From: Candidatus Binatia bacterium | GTDB taxonomy: Bacteria > Desulfobacterota > Binatia > UBA12015 | Reading direction: 5' to 3' | Length of the DNA: 64,000 bases | Assembly (NCBI GenBank): GCA_036563615.1 | Contig: DATCMB010000021.1 | Span: 1 to 64,000, forward strand | Part shown: piece after piece, positions 47,686 to 57,092 of the stretch | How positions within the stretch are numbered: position 1 is the stretch's first letter | Layout of the letters: each line of letters starts with the position of its first letter | The notes under the pieces: model-generated | Seen by the model: only the letters and a program-made list of their open reading frames with translations | What the model was told of the DNA's origin: nothing | Database searches by the model: none | Program-made: the position numbers and the translations under genes

Positions 47686-50186
47686 GACGCCGCCTCCGGA
47701 GAGGTCGGGTCGTACCAGATCGGCGAGGTCCAGGCGCGCTGCTGCACGGTCGACGGCACGAGCCCGGAGCAGCACTGCTGGTACTCCCACGTCGTGTAGG
47801 TGATCGGCAGCTCGCACACGCCGTCGCCGCACTCGTCGTTCGAGTTGCAGCCCTTGCCGTTGATCGCGGGATCGAGCGAGCCGCAAACGCCCATCGGCTT
47901 CGAGCAGTCGACGCCGCGCGCGTTGCAGTAGTACTGGTTCCAGCGGCAGCTCGGCTGCTCGAGGACGCGCGCATAGTAGAACGCGCGCTCGCTGGGGTCG
48001 AACTCGGGATCCTGCCATACGACGCAGAGGCTCGCGTGACCGACGCCGGTCGGGCGGCAGGTGCGCAGGTCGACGGCGCCGCTCGGGTCGGTGCCGTCGC
48101 CGCCGTCCACGATCGGCAGGCGACGCTTGCCGGGCGTGATCGGCTTGACGCCGCCGCCCTGCCCGCCACCCGCGACGTCGAACACCTTCTCGTGCGTCTC
48201 GCCGTTCGCGTCGACCCAGCCCTTGATGATCTGGATGCGGTCGAGCTTGTTGCCCGGCTGGTTCGGCGCGCCCGGGTCCATGAGCGCGCTCACCGCGAAG
48301 CGCGGCGCCGTGCTGCTCGCGGAAAGCGTGCCGCCCATCGGCACGCCGGTCGCGTAGCCGCGCGCCGCGAAGTCGCCGCGCGAGCACAGGTCGGCGGGGA
48401 CGTTCGGTCCGCCGAAGAAGCGCACGATCGGACGCGTGCCGCTCGTCGCGTAGGTCTCGCGGCGCTTGAGCGCCTCGAAGATCGAGTCGCGCGAGTTCTC
48501 CTCGGCCCACGCGACCGTCAAGCCGCCGCCGTTGGTCTCGAGGCCGAGCAGGTACTTCTCGTTCAGGATCTGCGCCGACACGGCGAAGCTCTGATCGCCG
48601 TGCGCGCCGTTGCGCGCGTACTCGAGCTCCTCGCTCTGGCCGGGCGTGCCGTTGTGGTTGTCGAGCCCGCCGACGAAGCCGAGCTTGAACGGATTGACGC
48701 CGAATCGATCCTCGAACGCGATGCCGTTCTTGAGCGCGTTGCGCACGTACGCGGCCGGCGGGAGGTTGTCGGGCGTGCGGTCCTCGGGCGCGAGCCAGCC
48801 GCCGTTCAAGCGGTTGAAATTCATGGTCTCGAAGGCGCACTCCTCGTCGGTCGCGCCCCACGCGCCGGGCAGCGACGCGGAGAAGCGGCACTCCGACGAG
48901 CCCTTGATCTGCATCATCTCGACGAGCGGCTCCATCTCGTTGCGCACGCGCGCCTCGTCGAGGCTCTCGGGCATGAGGAACATCGCGCCGGCGCTGATGT
49001 TCGAGTTGTGCGGGATCGACAGCGCCTCGCAGCGCGGGTGCTCGGGCGGATGGTCGTTGCAGCTCGCGCGCAGCTCCTCGAGCAGCTGCTGCGGCGAGCC
49101 GATCGGGTACCCCGGACGATCGCACTTCTCGCCGTCGCCGCAGCCGACCGGTGCCTCGAGGTTCGTGATCGGCAGGTCGAGCACGTCGTCGTTGCGGAAG
49201 ATGATGTTGCGGTGCAGGTTCGCGCCGCCGCCGCTGCCGGGGAAGTCGGTGATGCAGGCGCCGCCGCTGGGATCGCAGTCGCTGTCCTCCCAGCACGGCG
49301 TCTGGGGCGCGTTCTCGCAGCGCCCCGTGCTCATCATCGCGGTGTACTCGTAGGCGATGAACGAGGTGAAGGTGCACGCCGAGGTGCGGTCGTACGCTTC
49401 CTCGGCGTCGTGCTGGATCTGCTGCCAGACGTGCTTCGCCTGCTCGAGGCAGAGGTGGCCGTCGCCGCCGTTCGGCGTGGCGTCGCAGTAGCTGACGCGC
49501 GTCGGATTCTCGTCGAGGTTCTCCGGCACCGCGACCAGCACCTGCACGGTGCCGCCGTGCAGACGGGTGAGCTCGTCGCGCGCGAGCGTGCAGAGCGGGC
49601 TCGTGTAGCCGCGCGGGACGCACATCGTGTCTTGGTCCATCAGCCGACCGAGCACCGAGCCGCACTCCTGACCCGGCGGGCACTCGGCGTTCGACGTGCA
49701 CGGCTTGACGGGCTCGAAGAGACAGATGTTGGTCTCGCCGAGCTGCTCCGCGTGCTCGGTGACCGCCACCCAGTCGAGCGCGCGGCCCTCGGGGAGCTGC
49801 GCGGTGCGCGACGCCGTGAACTCGCAGCGCTCGGGCGGCAGGCAGTACGGATGCTGGGCGACGAGCGGCGACGTCGCGGGCGTCTGCGGCGCGGGATCGA
49901 ACTGCTCGCGCGTGTCGACCCACGGCGGCAGGCCAACCACGCCGCCCTTCGCGTAGCGGTACGCGTCGGCCGGCGTGTTGCGCGTGTCGAGCGTCCCCGA
50001 GTCGAAGGAGTACGCGGTGTGGACGTGCGTCTCGCCGAAGAACGGTTGCCGCAGGGGATCGTAGTGATCGCACGGCGCGCGATCCTCGGTGCGCGCGAAG
50101 GGCTGCGCCCAGGCTGCGCCGGCGCAGGACGTCGATACGACCATCGCGCACAGCACGCGCGCGACGACGGAGCCTCCGATCCGCAT
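47682..50186 (-). CDS. exported DUF3604-family protein
   Basis: An 834-residue secreted protein (signal peptide to about residue 32, AGAAWAQ). GETHVHTAYSFD and VAVTEHAEQLGE are the PHP-like metal-binding motifs of DUF3604, SIPHNSNIS, FVGGLDNHNG and ETYATSGTRPIVRFFGG are further family segments. Cys-rich inserts (CTSNAECPPGQECG, CENAPQTPCWEDSDCDPSGGACITD) and a Cys-rich C-terminus (CNSNDECGDGVCE) suggest calcium- or disulfide-stabilised loops. ATG 50186 is chosen over the GTG at 50201, because GGAGGG lies 8 nt upstream. Family function unknown; a phosphoesterase-type hydrolase outside the cytoplasm is plausible. Confidence 0.9.
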   Translation of the reverse strand: MRIGGSVVARVLCAMVVSTSCAGAAWAQPFARTEDRAPCDHYDPLRQPFFGETHVHTAYSFDSGTLDTRNTPADAYRYAKGGVVGLPPWVDTREQFDPAPQTPATSPLVAQHPYCLPPERCEFTASRTAQLPEGRALDWVAVTEHAEQLGETNICLFEPVKPCTSNAECPPGQECGSVLGRLMDQDTMCVPRGYTSPLCTLARDELTRLHGGTVQVLVAVPENLDENPTRVSYCDATPNGGDGHLCLEQAKHVWQQIQHDAEEAYDRTSACTFTSFIAYEYTAMMSTGRCENAPQTPCWEDSDCDPSGGACITDFPGSGGGANLHRNIIFRNDDVLDLPITNLEAPVGCGDGEKCDRPGYPIGSPQQLLEELRASCNDHPPEHPRCEALSIPHNSNISAGAMFLMPESLDEARVRNEMEPLVEMMQIKGSSECRFSASLPGAWGATDEECAFETMNFNRLNGGWLAPEDRTPDNLPPAAYVRNALKNGIAFEDRFGVNPFKLGFVGGLDNHNGTPGQSEELEYARNGAHGDQSFAVSAQILNEKYLLGLETNGGGLTVAWAEENSRDSIFEALKRRETYATSGTRPIVRFFGGPNVPADLCSRGDFAARGYATGVPMGGTLSASSTAPRFAVSALMDPGAPNQPGNKLDRIQIIKGWVDANGETHEKVFDVAGGGQGGGVKPITPGKRRLPIVDGGDGTDPSGAVDLRTCRPTGVGHASLCVVWQDPEFDPSERAFYYARVLEQPSCRWNQYYCNARGVDCSKPMGVCGSLDPAINGKGCNSNDECGDGVCELPITYTTWEYQQCCSGLVPSTVQQRAWTSPIWYDPTSPEAAS

Positions 50187-50291
50187 GTAGCTACCCTCCA
50201 CGTCGCCCCGGGGCGGCCGTCCGGGACGTTTGATGCGCCGCGGGGCCTGTACTGAGAAGCGTTGGTCGCCCTCAGCAACATTAACGGATAA

Positions 50292-50341
50292 TCGGTTCGA
50301 TGTCCCCGAGTCCTAAGGAATCGGTTCGATTTCGGTTCGAT
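50292..50341. repeat. three direct repeats TCGGTTCGAT in a divergent intergenic region
   Basis: TCGGTTCGAT at 50292-50301, 50321-50330 and 50332-50341. The last two are 11 bp apart, one helical turn; the first is 29 bp away. They lie about 106 bp upstream of the DUF3604 operon start and just before the decayed regulator. The 189-bp region is notably AT-rich. Confidence 0.55.
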
Positions 50342-50375
50342 TGCCGCCCGTCCACGGCGTGACGGGCGCGGCATC

Positions 50376-51546
50376 GTGAGCGACGAAACCGTGCACCGGC
50401 GCGGCTATCGCTTCGTCGGGTGTCGTGCAGCGCCGCAAGGAAACGGCGCCGCGGCCGCGACGACGCAGAGCGCTCGCGCCACCTTCGTCGGCCGCGCGGC
50501 GGCGCACGGCGAGCTCGAGCGCGCGCTCGCCACCGCGCTCACGGGACGCCGCCAGATGGTGCTCGTGTCGGGCGACGCCGGCCTCGGCAAGACGACGCTG
50601 CTCGAGGTCTTCCTGGCGGAGGTGCGCGAGCGCAAGCCGCGCGCGTGGACGATCCGCGGGCAGTGCATCGCGAGCTACGGCGCGCGCGAGCCGTTTCTAC
50701 CGGTGCTCGACGGGCTCGGCCGGCTCTGTCGCGCGGCGAAGGAGCGTCGGCTCGTCGAGCGCCTGCGCGCGCTCGCGCCGCAGTGGCTGCTGCAGCTCGG
50801 CGGCGTGCTGTCCGGGGACGAGCGCGCCGCGCTGCGGCGCCGCGTCGGCACCGTCGCGCCCGAGCGCATGCTGCGCACGCTCGCCGACGCGCTCGACGTC
50901 CTGAGCCGCGAGCGTCCGGTGCTGCTCGTCCTCGAGGACCTGCACTGGAGCGACCACTCGACGATCGACCTGCTGTCCTATCTCGCGCAGCGCGACGAGG
51001 AGGCGCGTCTCCTGATCCTCGGCACGTACCGGCCGGTCGACGCGATCGTGCACGGACAGCCGGTGCGCGCGATGAAGCAGGAGTCGTGCTGCACCGCCGC
51101 TGCCGCGAGCTCGCGCTCGACCTGCTCGATGAGGCGGCCGTGCACGCATACTTGACGGCGCGGCTGCCGGACGCGGCGCCGTCCGCCGAGCGCGCGCGCT
51201 GGCTGTAGGCGAAGACCGACGGCAACCCGCTGTTCGTCGTCACCGTGGTCGACGAGCTGCTCGCGCGCGGGCTGCTCGGGACGGGCGACGGCGCCGACCG
51301 TGCGCGCCTCGATCGCGTCGGCGTCCCGGAGAGCTTGCGGCAGATGGTCGAGCAGCAGCTCGAGCGCACGGGCGACGACGAGCGGCTCCTGCTCGAAGCG
51401 GCGAGCGTCGTCGGCGTGCGCTTCGCCGCGCCGACGCTCGCGGCGGCGCTCGAGCGCGACGTGGTCGAGGTCGAGGAGCGCTGCGCGGCGCGCGCCGCTG
51501 AGCTCCGCGAGCGCCGTCGCCGAGTTGGTCGAGCGAGCCGCTCGAC

Positions 51547-51550
<4 letters not shown>
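50376..51550 (+). pseudogene. decayed wHTH-AAA ATPase regulator
   Basis: Remains of a signal-transduction ATPase. Text begins ETVHRRGYRFVG, the final strand of an OmpR/CadC-type winged-helix domain whose start is missing. Then an AAA_16 unit: GDAGLGKTTLLE (Walker A) and LLVLEDLHWSD (Walker B). Near 51080-51090 the frame shifts by one base; reading continues as CRELALDLLDEAAVHAYL until an in-frame TAG at 51206-51208 (expected Tyr in WLYAKTDGNPLF), then goes on with VVTVVDELLARGLLG and ends at 51550 well before the usual TPR region. At least three lesions make loss of function likely. The 3' end overlaps the citrate synthase stop. Confidence 0.75.
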
Positions 51551-52875
<1,325 letters not shown>

Positions 52876-53059
52876 GTCGTTCTCACTCCCTGGCAATGCT
52901 GGCTCCATATCATGGCGGCACGGGCGAGAGGTCCGCGCTTGCGCCGCCCGGTGGCTCGAGTGACCGCTCGGCGCGGCCACGTCGCGAAGGTCCCAAACTT
53001 CTAACCGATCGTGCGCGCGATGCCATGCGTGCGCGCGCATGCAGGATCGGGGGCCGCGG

Positions 53060-53088
53060 TTGACCCCGCGACCTCGGGCCCGCATCAT
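53060..53088 (+). promoter_or_regulatory. promoter placing a leaderless start for the nicotinamidase gene
   Basis: TTGACC (53060-53065), 17-nt spacer, CATCAT (53083-53088), then TTTTTC (6 nt) and GTG 53095. The spacing matches the two divergent promoters near 24.28 kb, and no ribosome site is present. Confidence 0.45.
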
Positions 53089-53094
53089 TTTTTC

Positions 53095-53679
53095 GTGGCA
53101 TACGGGCCAGAAGCGGCGCTGATCGTGGTCGACGTCCAGAACGATTTCGCCGACCCGAAGGGCGCGCTGTACGTGCGCGGCGGCGAGGACGTCGTCCCGG
53201 TCGCGAACCGCGAGATCCGCCGCGCGCGCGAGGCCGGCGCCGTCGTGGTCTACACCCAGGACTGGCACCCCGAGAGCACGCCGCACTTCGAGAAGGACGG
53301 CGGCATCTGGCCGGTGCACTGCGTGCAGGGGTCGTGGGGCGCGGAGCTGCACCCGGAGCTCCTGCGCGTCGAGGCGATCTCGGTGAAGAGCGGTGCGAAC
53401 GGCACCGACGGCTACTCGGCCTTCCGCGAGCGCCACCCGCTGACCGGCGAGGAGACCGACACCGGGCTCGCCGACCAGCTGCGCGCGCGCGGCGTGAAGC
53501 GCGTCGTCGTGCTCGGCCTCGCGACCGACTACTGCGTGCGGGCGACCGCCCTCGACGCGGTCCGCGAGGGCTTCGCCACCACCGTGCTGCGCGAGGGCGT
53601 GCGCCCGGTCGACCGCCAGCCCGGCGACGGCGAGCGCGCGCTCGAGGAGATGCGGCAGGCCGGGATCGAGGTTTCGTAG
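53095..53679 (+). CDS. pncA: nicotinamidase (isochorismatase-family)
   Basis: A 194-residue nicotinamidase that deamidates nicotinamide to nicotinate in NAD salvage. VVDVQNDFADP supplies the catalytic Asp, QDWHPESTPHF the metal-binding Asp/His pair, and LATDYCVRATAL the nucleophilic Cys; a Lys in ISVKSGANG fits the third catalytic residue. GTG 53095 is preferred over upstream in-frame starts because the family begins close to ALIVVDVQ and a promoter ends 6 nt before it. It is followed by pncB 29 bp later, the next enzyme. Confidence 0.92.
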   Translation: MAYGPEAALIVVDVQNDFADPKGALYVRGGEDVVPVANREIRRAREAGAVVVYTQDWHPESTPHFEKDGGIWPVHCVQGSWGAELHPELLRVEAISVKSGANGTDGYSAFRERHPLTGEETDTGLADQLRARGVKRVVVLGLATDYCVRATALDAVREGFATTVLREGVRPVDRQPGDGERALEEMRQAGIEVS

Positions 53680-53708
53680 CCGGCGCCGAGTCGGCTACTC
53701 AGGGCGCG

Positions 53709-55082
53709 ATGTCCGCATCCAGCGAGCCCCCCTACGCGGCCGACGTCGCGCTGCTCACCGACCTCTACGAGCTCACCATGGCGGCGAGCTACGTCGAGCA
53801 CGACCTCGACGCCGAGGCGACCTTCGATCTCTTCGTACGCGCGCTGCCGCCCGAGCGCGCGTTCCTCGTCGCGTGCGGGCTCGAGCGTGCGCTCGACTAC
53901 CTCGAGACGCTGCGCTTCGACGAGGCCTCGCTCGCCTACCTCGATGGGCTCGGCATCTTCCGTCCGGCGTTCCTCGACCGCCTCGCGCGGCTGCGGTTCA
54001 CCGGCGAGGTGTGGGCCATCCCCGAGGGCGAGGTTTGCTTCGCCAACGAACCTCTTTTGCGCTTGACGGGGCCGCTGGTCGAGGTGCAGATCGTCGAGAC
54101 CTTCCTGCTCAACTGCGTCGGCTTCCAGACGATGATCGCCTCGAAGGCGGCGCGCGTCGCGCTCGCCTGCGGGGAGCGGCGCTTCGTCGACTTCTCGGCG
54201 CGCCGCGACCACGGCGCCGACGCCGCGGTCGAGGGCGCGCGCGCGGCGTGCATCGGCGGCGCGGTCGCGACCTCGAACGTGCTGGCCGGCAAGCGCTACG
54301 GGCTCGCGCTCGCGGGCACCATGGCGCACTCGTACGTGATGAGCTTCGCGAGCGAATACGAGGCGTTTCGCACCTTCGCGCGCGACTTCCCGAAGCGCAG
54401 CACGCTGCTGATCGACACCTACGACACCGAGGAAGGCGCGCGGGTCGCGGCGCGCGTCGCGAGCGAGCTGCGCCCGGAAGGGATCACGGTGCAGGGCGTA
54501 CGCCTCGACTCGGGCGACCTGCTCGAGCTGTCGCGCTCGGTGCGCCGCATCCTCGACGACGCGGGACATCCCGAGATCGAGATCTTCGCGTCGGGCGACC
54601 TCGACGAGCACGCGATCGCGAAGCTCCTCGCGGCGGGCGCGCCGATCGACGCCTTCGGCGTCGGCACCAAGCTCGGCACGAGCCACGACGCGCCGTCGCT
54701 GTCCGTGGTCTACAAGCTCGTCGAGGACGTGCGCGGGCCGAAGATCAAGCTCTCGACGCACAAGATGACCGCGCCCGGACGCAAGCAGGTCTACCGCGTC
54801 GGCGCGGGCGAGGACGCGTACGACGTGATCGCGCTCGCCGACGAGCCGCCTCCCTCGGGCGGCCGTCCGCTCCTCGAGCGCGTGTTGGCGGACGGCCGGC
54901 GCCTGCGGCCGCGCGGCAGCGTGGACGAGGCGCGCGAGCGGCGGCGGGCCGCGGTCGAGCGTCTGCCAGCGCGTCTGCGCTCGCTCGCGCCGGTCGAGGA
55001 GCCCTACCCCGTGCGGCGCTCCGCGGCGCTCGAGGCGCTGATCGCGCAGCAGCGCGAGCGCGCGGCGACGACGCAGCGCTGA
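53709..55082 (+). CDS. pncB: nicotinate phosphoribosyltransferase
   Basis: A 457-residue enzyme converting nicotinate and PRPP to nicotinate mononucleotide. LLTDLYELTMAASY opens the family signature; FSARRDHGADAAVEGARAA contains the active-site loop (the His in RRDHG is the phosphorylated-His candidate), TMAHSYVMSF follows, and VRLDSGDLLELS plus FGVGTKLGTS are the conserved phosphoribosyl-binding segments. Together with the nicotinamidase gene it forms a two-gene salvage unit. The C-terminal ~70 residues are Arg-rich. Confidence 0.95.
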   Translation: MSASSEPPYAADVALLTDLYELTMAASYVEHDLDAEATFDLFVRALPPERAFLVACGLERALDYLETLRFDEASLAYLDGLGIFRPAFLDRLARLRFTGEVWAIPEGEVCFANEPLLRLTGPLVEVQIVETFLLNCVGFQTMIASKAARVALACGERRFVDFSARRDHGADAAVEGARAACIGGAVATSNVLAGKRYGLALAGTMAHSYVMSFASEYEAFRTFARDFPKRSTLLIDTYDTEEGARVAARVASELRPEGITVQGVRLDSGDLLELSRSVRRILDDAGHPEIEIFASGDLDEHAIAKLLAAGAPIDAFGVGTKLGTSHDAPSLSVVYKLVEDVRGPKIKLSTHKMTAPGRKQVYRVGAGEDAYDVIALADEPPPSGGRPLLERVLADGRRLRPRGSVDEARERRRAAVERLPARLRSLAPVEEPYPVRRSAALEALIAQQRERAATTQR

Positions 55083-55248
55083 GGCGACGCCGAAGCAGCG
55101 CTCGGCGTCCCGAAGCGGGCTCGTCGGCGCGTGCCGGCGACGGTCGGTCTCGCGGCGGCCGGGGCACGGTCTCGGGACCTGCGGGGCGCGCCTCGCGGCG
55201 ACGACGTCCGGGCCGCGCCGCCCGTACGCTCCGGCGCGGATCTGGGCT

Positions 55249-55983
55249 ATGGTGCCGGCGATGTCGTTTCGCCCCGGCGGCCGTCCGCGCCTGTCCGGGC
55301 TGACGGCGCTGGTCGTCCTGTCGGCCCTGCTGGACGTCGTCTGCCCGCACGGCGCCGCCGCCGCGCAGCGCGCTTCCGCGGAAGCTGCGGAGCCTGTGGA
55401 ATCTGCGGAAGCTGCGGAATCCGCGGGAGCGGACGCGCCGCACGTGCGCGCGACCCGCATCGATCAAGCAAGCTTTTGGTACGACACCACCGAGCCGCAG
55501 GCCGCGGGGGACGGGACGCTGTGGGCCGCGCCCGGTGCCGTGCAGCAGCTCGAGGCCGCGCTCCACGACGTCCTGCGCCGGCACGCGGACACCTTCTCGC
55601 AGCCGCCGCCGCTCGACATCGTGATCCGCGCGCCCGAGCGCACCGCCGTCGGCGGCAGCCTCGCCTGGTCGCGGTTGCTCGGCTCGTACAGCTGCGCGCG
55701 CCTGGTCGACGGCGTGGTGGTGATCGAGGTCGCGCCCAGCACGTTCGTCGGACGCGACGCGCTCGAGCCCGCCGAGCTGCGCTCGCTCCTCGCGCACGAG
55801 CTGGTGCACGCCTACCAGCTCGCGCGGGGCGACCACCGCGGCGACACCGTCGAGATCGCGCGCCGCGAGGTCGAGGCGCTCACCTGGGAGCTCGCGCACC
55901 TCGAGCCCGAGGTGCGCCCGTGGTACCGCGACGACCTGCTCTTCAACCTCGAGATGTACCGCGCGCTGCTCGGCGGCCGCTGA
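55249..55983 (+). CDS. exported HExxH protein, putative zinc metallopeptidase
   Basis: A 244-residue exported protein (signal peptide LTALVVLSALLDVVCPHGAAA). A low-complexity segment (EAAEPVESAEAAESAG) follows. LLAHELVHAYQLA at about residues 182-194 is an HExxH zinc motif and a later Glu (VEALTWELAHLEPEV) could be the third ligand. I do not recognise the family. ATG 55249 and ATG 55261 are both possible starts. Confidence 0.75.
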   Translation: MVPAMSFRPGGRPRLSGLTALVVLSALLDVVCPHGAAAAQRASAEAAEPVESAEAAESAGADAPHVRATRIDQASFWYDTTEPQAAGDGTLWAAPGAVQQLEAALHDVLRRHADTFSQPPPLDIVIRAPERTAVGGSLAWSRLLGSYSCARLVDGVVVIEVAPSTFVGRDALEPAELRSLLAHELVHAYQLARGDHRGDTVEIARREVEALTWELAHLEPEVRPWYRDDLLFNLEMYRALLGGR

Positions 55984-56036
55984 GCACCTCGACGCCGCCT
56001 GGCGGGCGGACGGCGCAGCGACTATGAAGCGGCGCC

Positions 56037-57047
56037 ATGCGCGCCGCGGTCACCGGAGCGTCCGGGCTCGTCGGAGGCAACCTCGCGCTCGAGCTGCTCG
56101 CGCAGGGGCACGAGGTGCGCGCCACGCGGCGCAGCGAGGCGAGCACGCGCCACCTCGCGGGTCATCCGATCGAGTGGGTGAGCGCCGACCTCGGCGACGT
56201 GCGCGCGCTCACCGCGGCGTTCGAGGGGGTCGACGTCGTCTTTCACTGCGCGGCGGTGGTCAGCGTGCTGCCGCGCCCGACGCCGGAGCTCGTCGCCGCG
56301 AACGTCGACGGCACGCGCAACGTGATCGCCGCGGTGCGCGCGGCGCGCGTGCCGCGCCTCGTGCACTGCTCGACGGTCGCCGCGGTCGGGCTGTCGACGG
56401 ACGGCAAGCCGTGCACCGAGGACGCGCCCTGGAACTTCGCGGACTTCGGCCTCGACGACGGCTACGCGACGACCAAGCACCAGGCGGAGCTCGTCGTCCG
56501 CGAGGCGGTGCACGATGGGCTCGACGCGGTGATCGTCAATCCGACCTACATGTTCGGTCCGTACGACGCGAAGCCGAGCTCGGGGCGCATGATCCTCGGC
56601 GTGGTCCAGCGTCAAGCACCGGGCTACAGCACCGGCCGCAACAACTTCGTCGACGTGCACGACGTCGCGCGCGGCATGGTGCTCGCGTGGCAGAAGGGCC
56701 GCACGGGAGAGCGCTACATCCTGGGCGGCGACAACATGACCTACGAGGCGTGCTTCCGGCTGATCGCCCGCGTCGCCGGCGTGCGGCCGCTCGAGTGGCG
56801 GGTGCCGCGTCCGCTCGCCGCGCTGGTCGGGCTTGCCGGCGACCTGCAGCACGCGGTGACCGGCAAGGAGCCGCTGCTCAACTCGATGGCGGTGCGCTGG
56901 GCGTACACCGACCGCTTCCAGTTCTCGTCGGCGAAGGCGGAAGCGGAGCTCGGCTACCGACACGGACCGCTCGCGCGCGCGATCGCCGACGCGATCGCGT
57001 GGTTCCGCGCTCGGGGCATGCTGCCCGCGACGACGGGCGGCGCCTGA
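56037..57047 (+). CDS. NAD-dependent epimerase/dehydratase (extended SDR)
   Basis: A 336-residue extended SDR. TGASGLVGGNLA (residues 6-17) binds NAD(P); HCSTVAAVG carries the Ser/Thr region and GYATTKHQAEL the catalytic Tyr-x3-Lys. VNPTYMFGPYD and NNFVDVHDVARGMV are family signatures, and the second half resembles hopanoid-associated sugar epimerases and dihydroflavonol reductases. No hopanoid genes are present. It likely modifies a sugar nucleotide or a lipid-linked ketone. ATG 56037 lies 8 nt after a TATGAA -10-like hexamer; the promoter is not convincing. Confidence 0.88.
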   Translation: MRAAVTGASGLVGGNLALELLAQGHEVRATRRSEASTRHLAGHPIEWVSADLGDVRALTAAFEGVDVVFHCAAVVSVLPRPTPELVAANVDGTRNVIAAVRAARVPRLVHCSTVAAVGLSTDGKPCTEDAPWNFADFGLDDGYATTKHQAELVVREAVHDGLDAVIVNPTYMFGPYDAKPSSGRMILGVVQRQAPGYSTGRNNFVDVHDVARGMVLAWQKGRTGERYILGGDNMTYEACFRLIARVAGVRPLEWRVPRPLAALVGLAGDLQHAVTGKEPLLNSMAVRWAYTDRFQFSSAKAEAELGYRHGPLARAIADAIAWFRARGMLPATTGGA

Positions 57048-57092
57048 GCGCCCGGAGACGCCCCGCGCCGCCCGCCGGATCGGGTCACCTCG

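Noticed and set aside
50285-50350. tRNA-like GGTTCGATT text
   Set aside because: The arms beside it do not pair as a T-stem and no acceptor or anticodon stem can be drawn; it is part of direct repeats.
55370-55430. Tandem GAAGCTGCGGA-like repeats
   Set aside because: They lie in frame inside the HExxH gene and encode an Ala/Glu-rich linker; not a CRISPR or regulatory repeat.
57048-57092. Terminator between the epimerase and amidohydrolase genes
   Set aside because: GC-rich, but no convincing inverted repeat was found.
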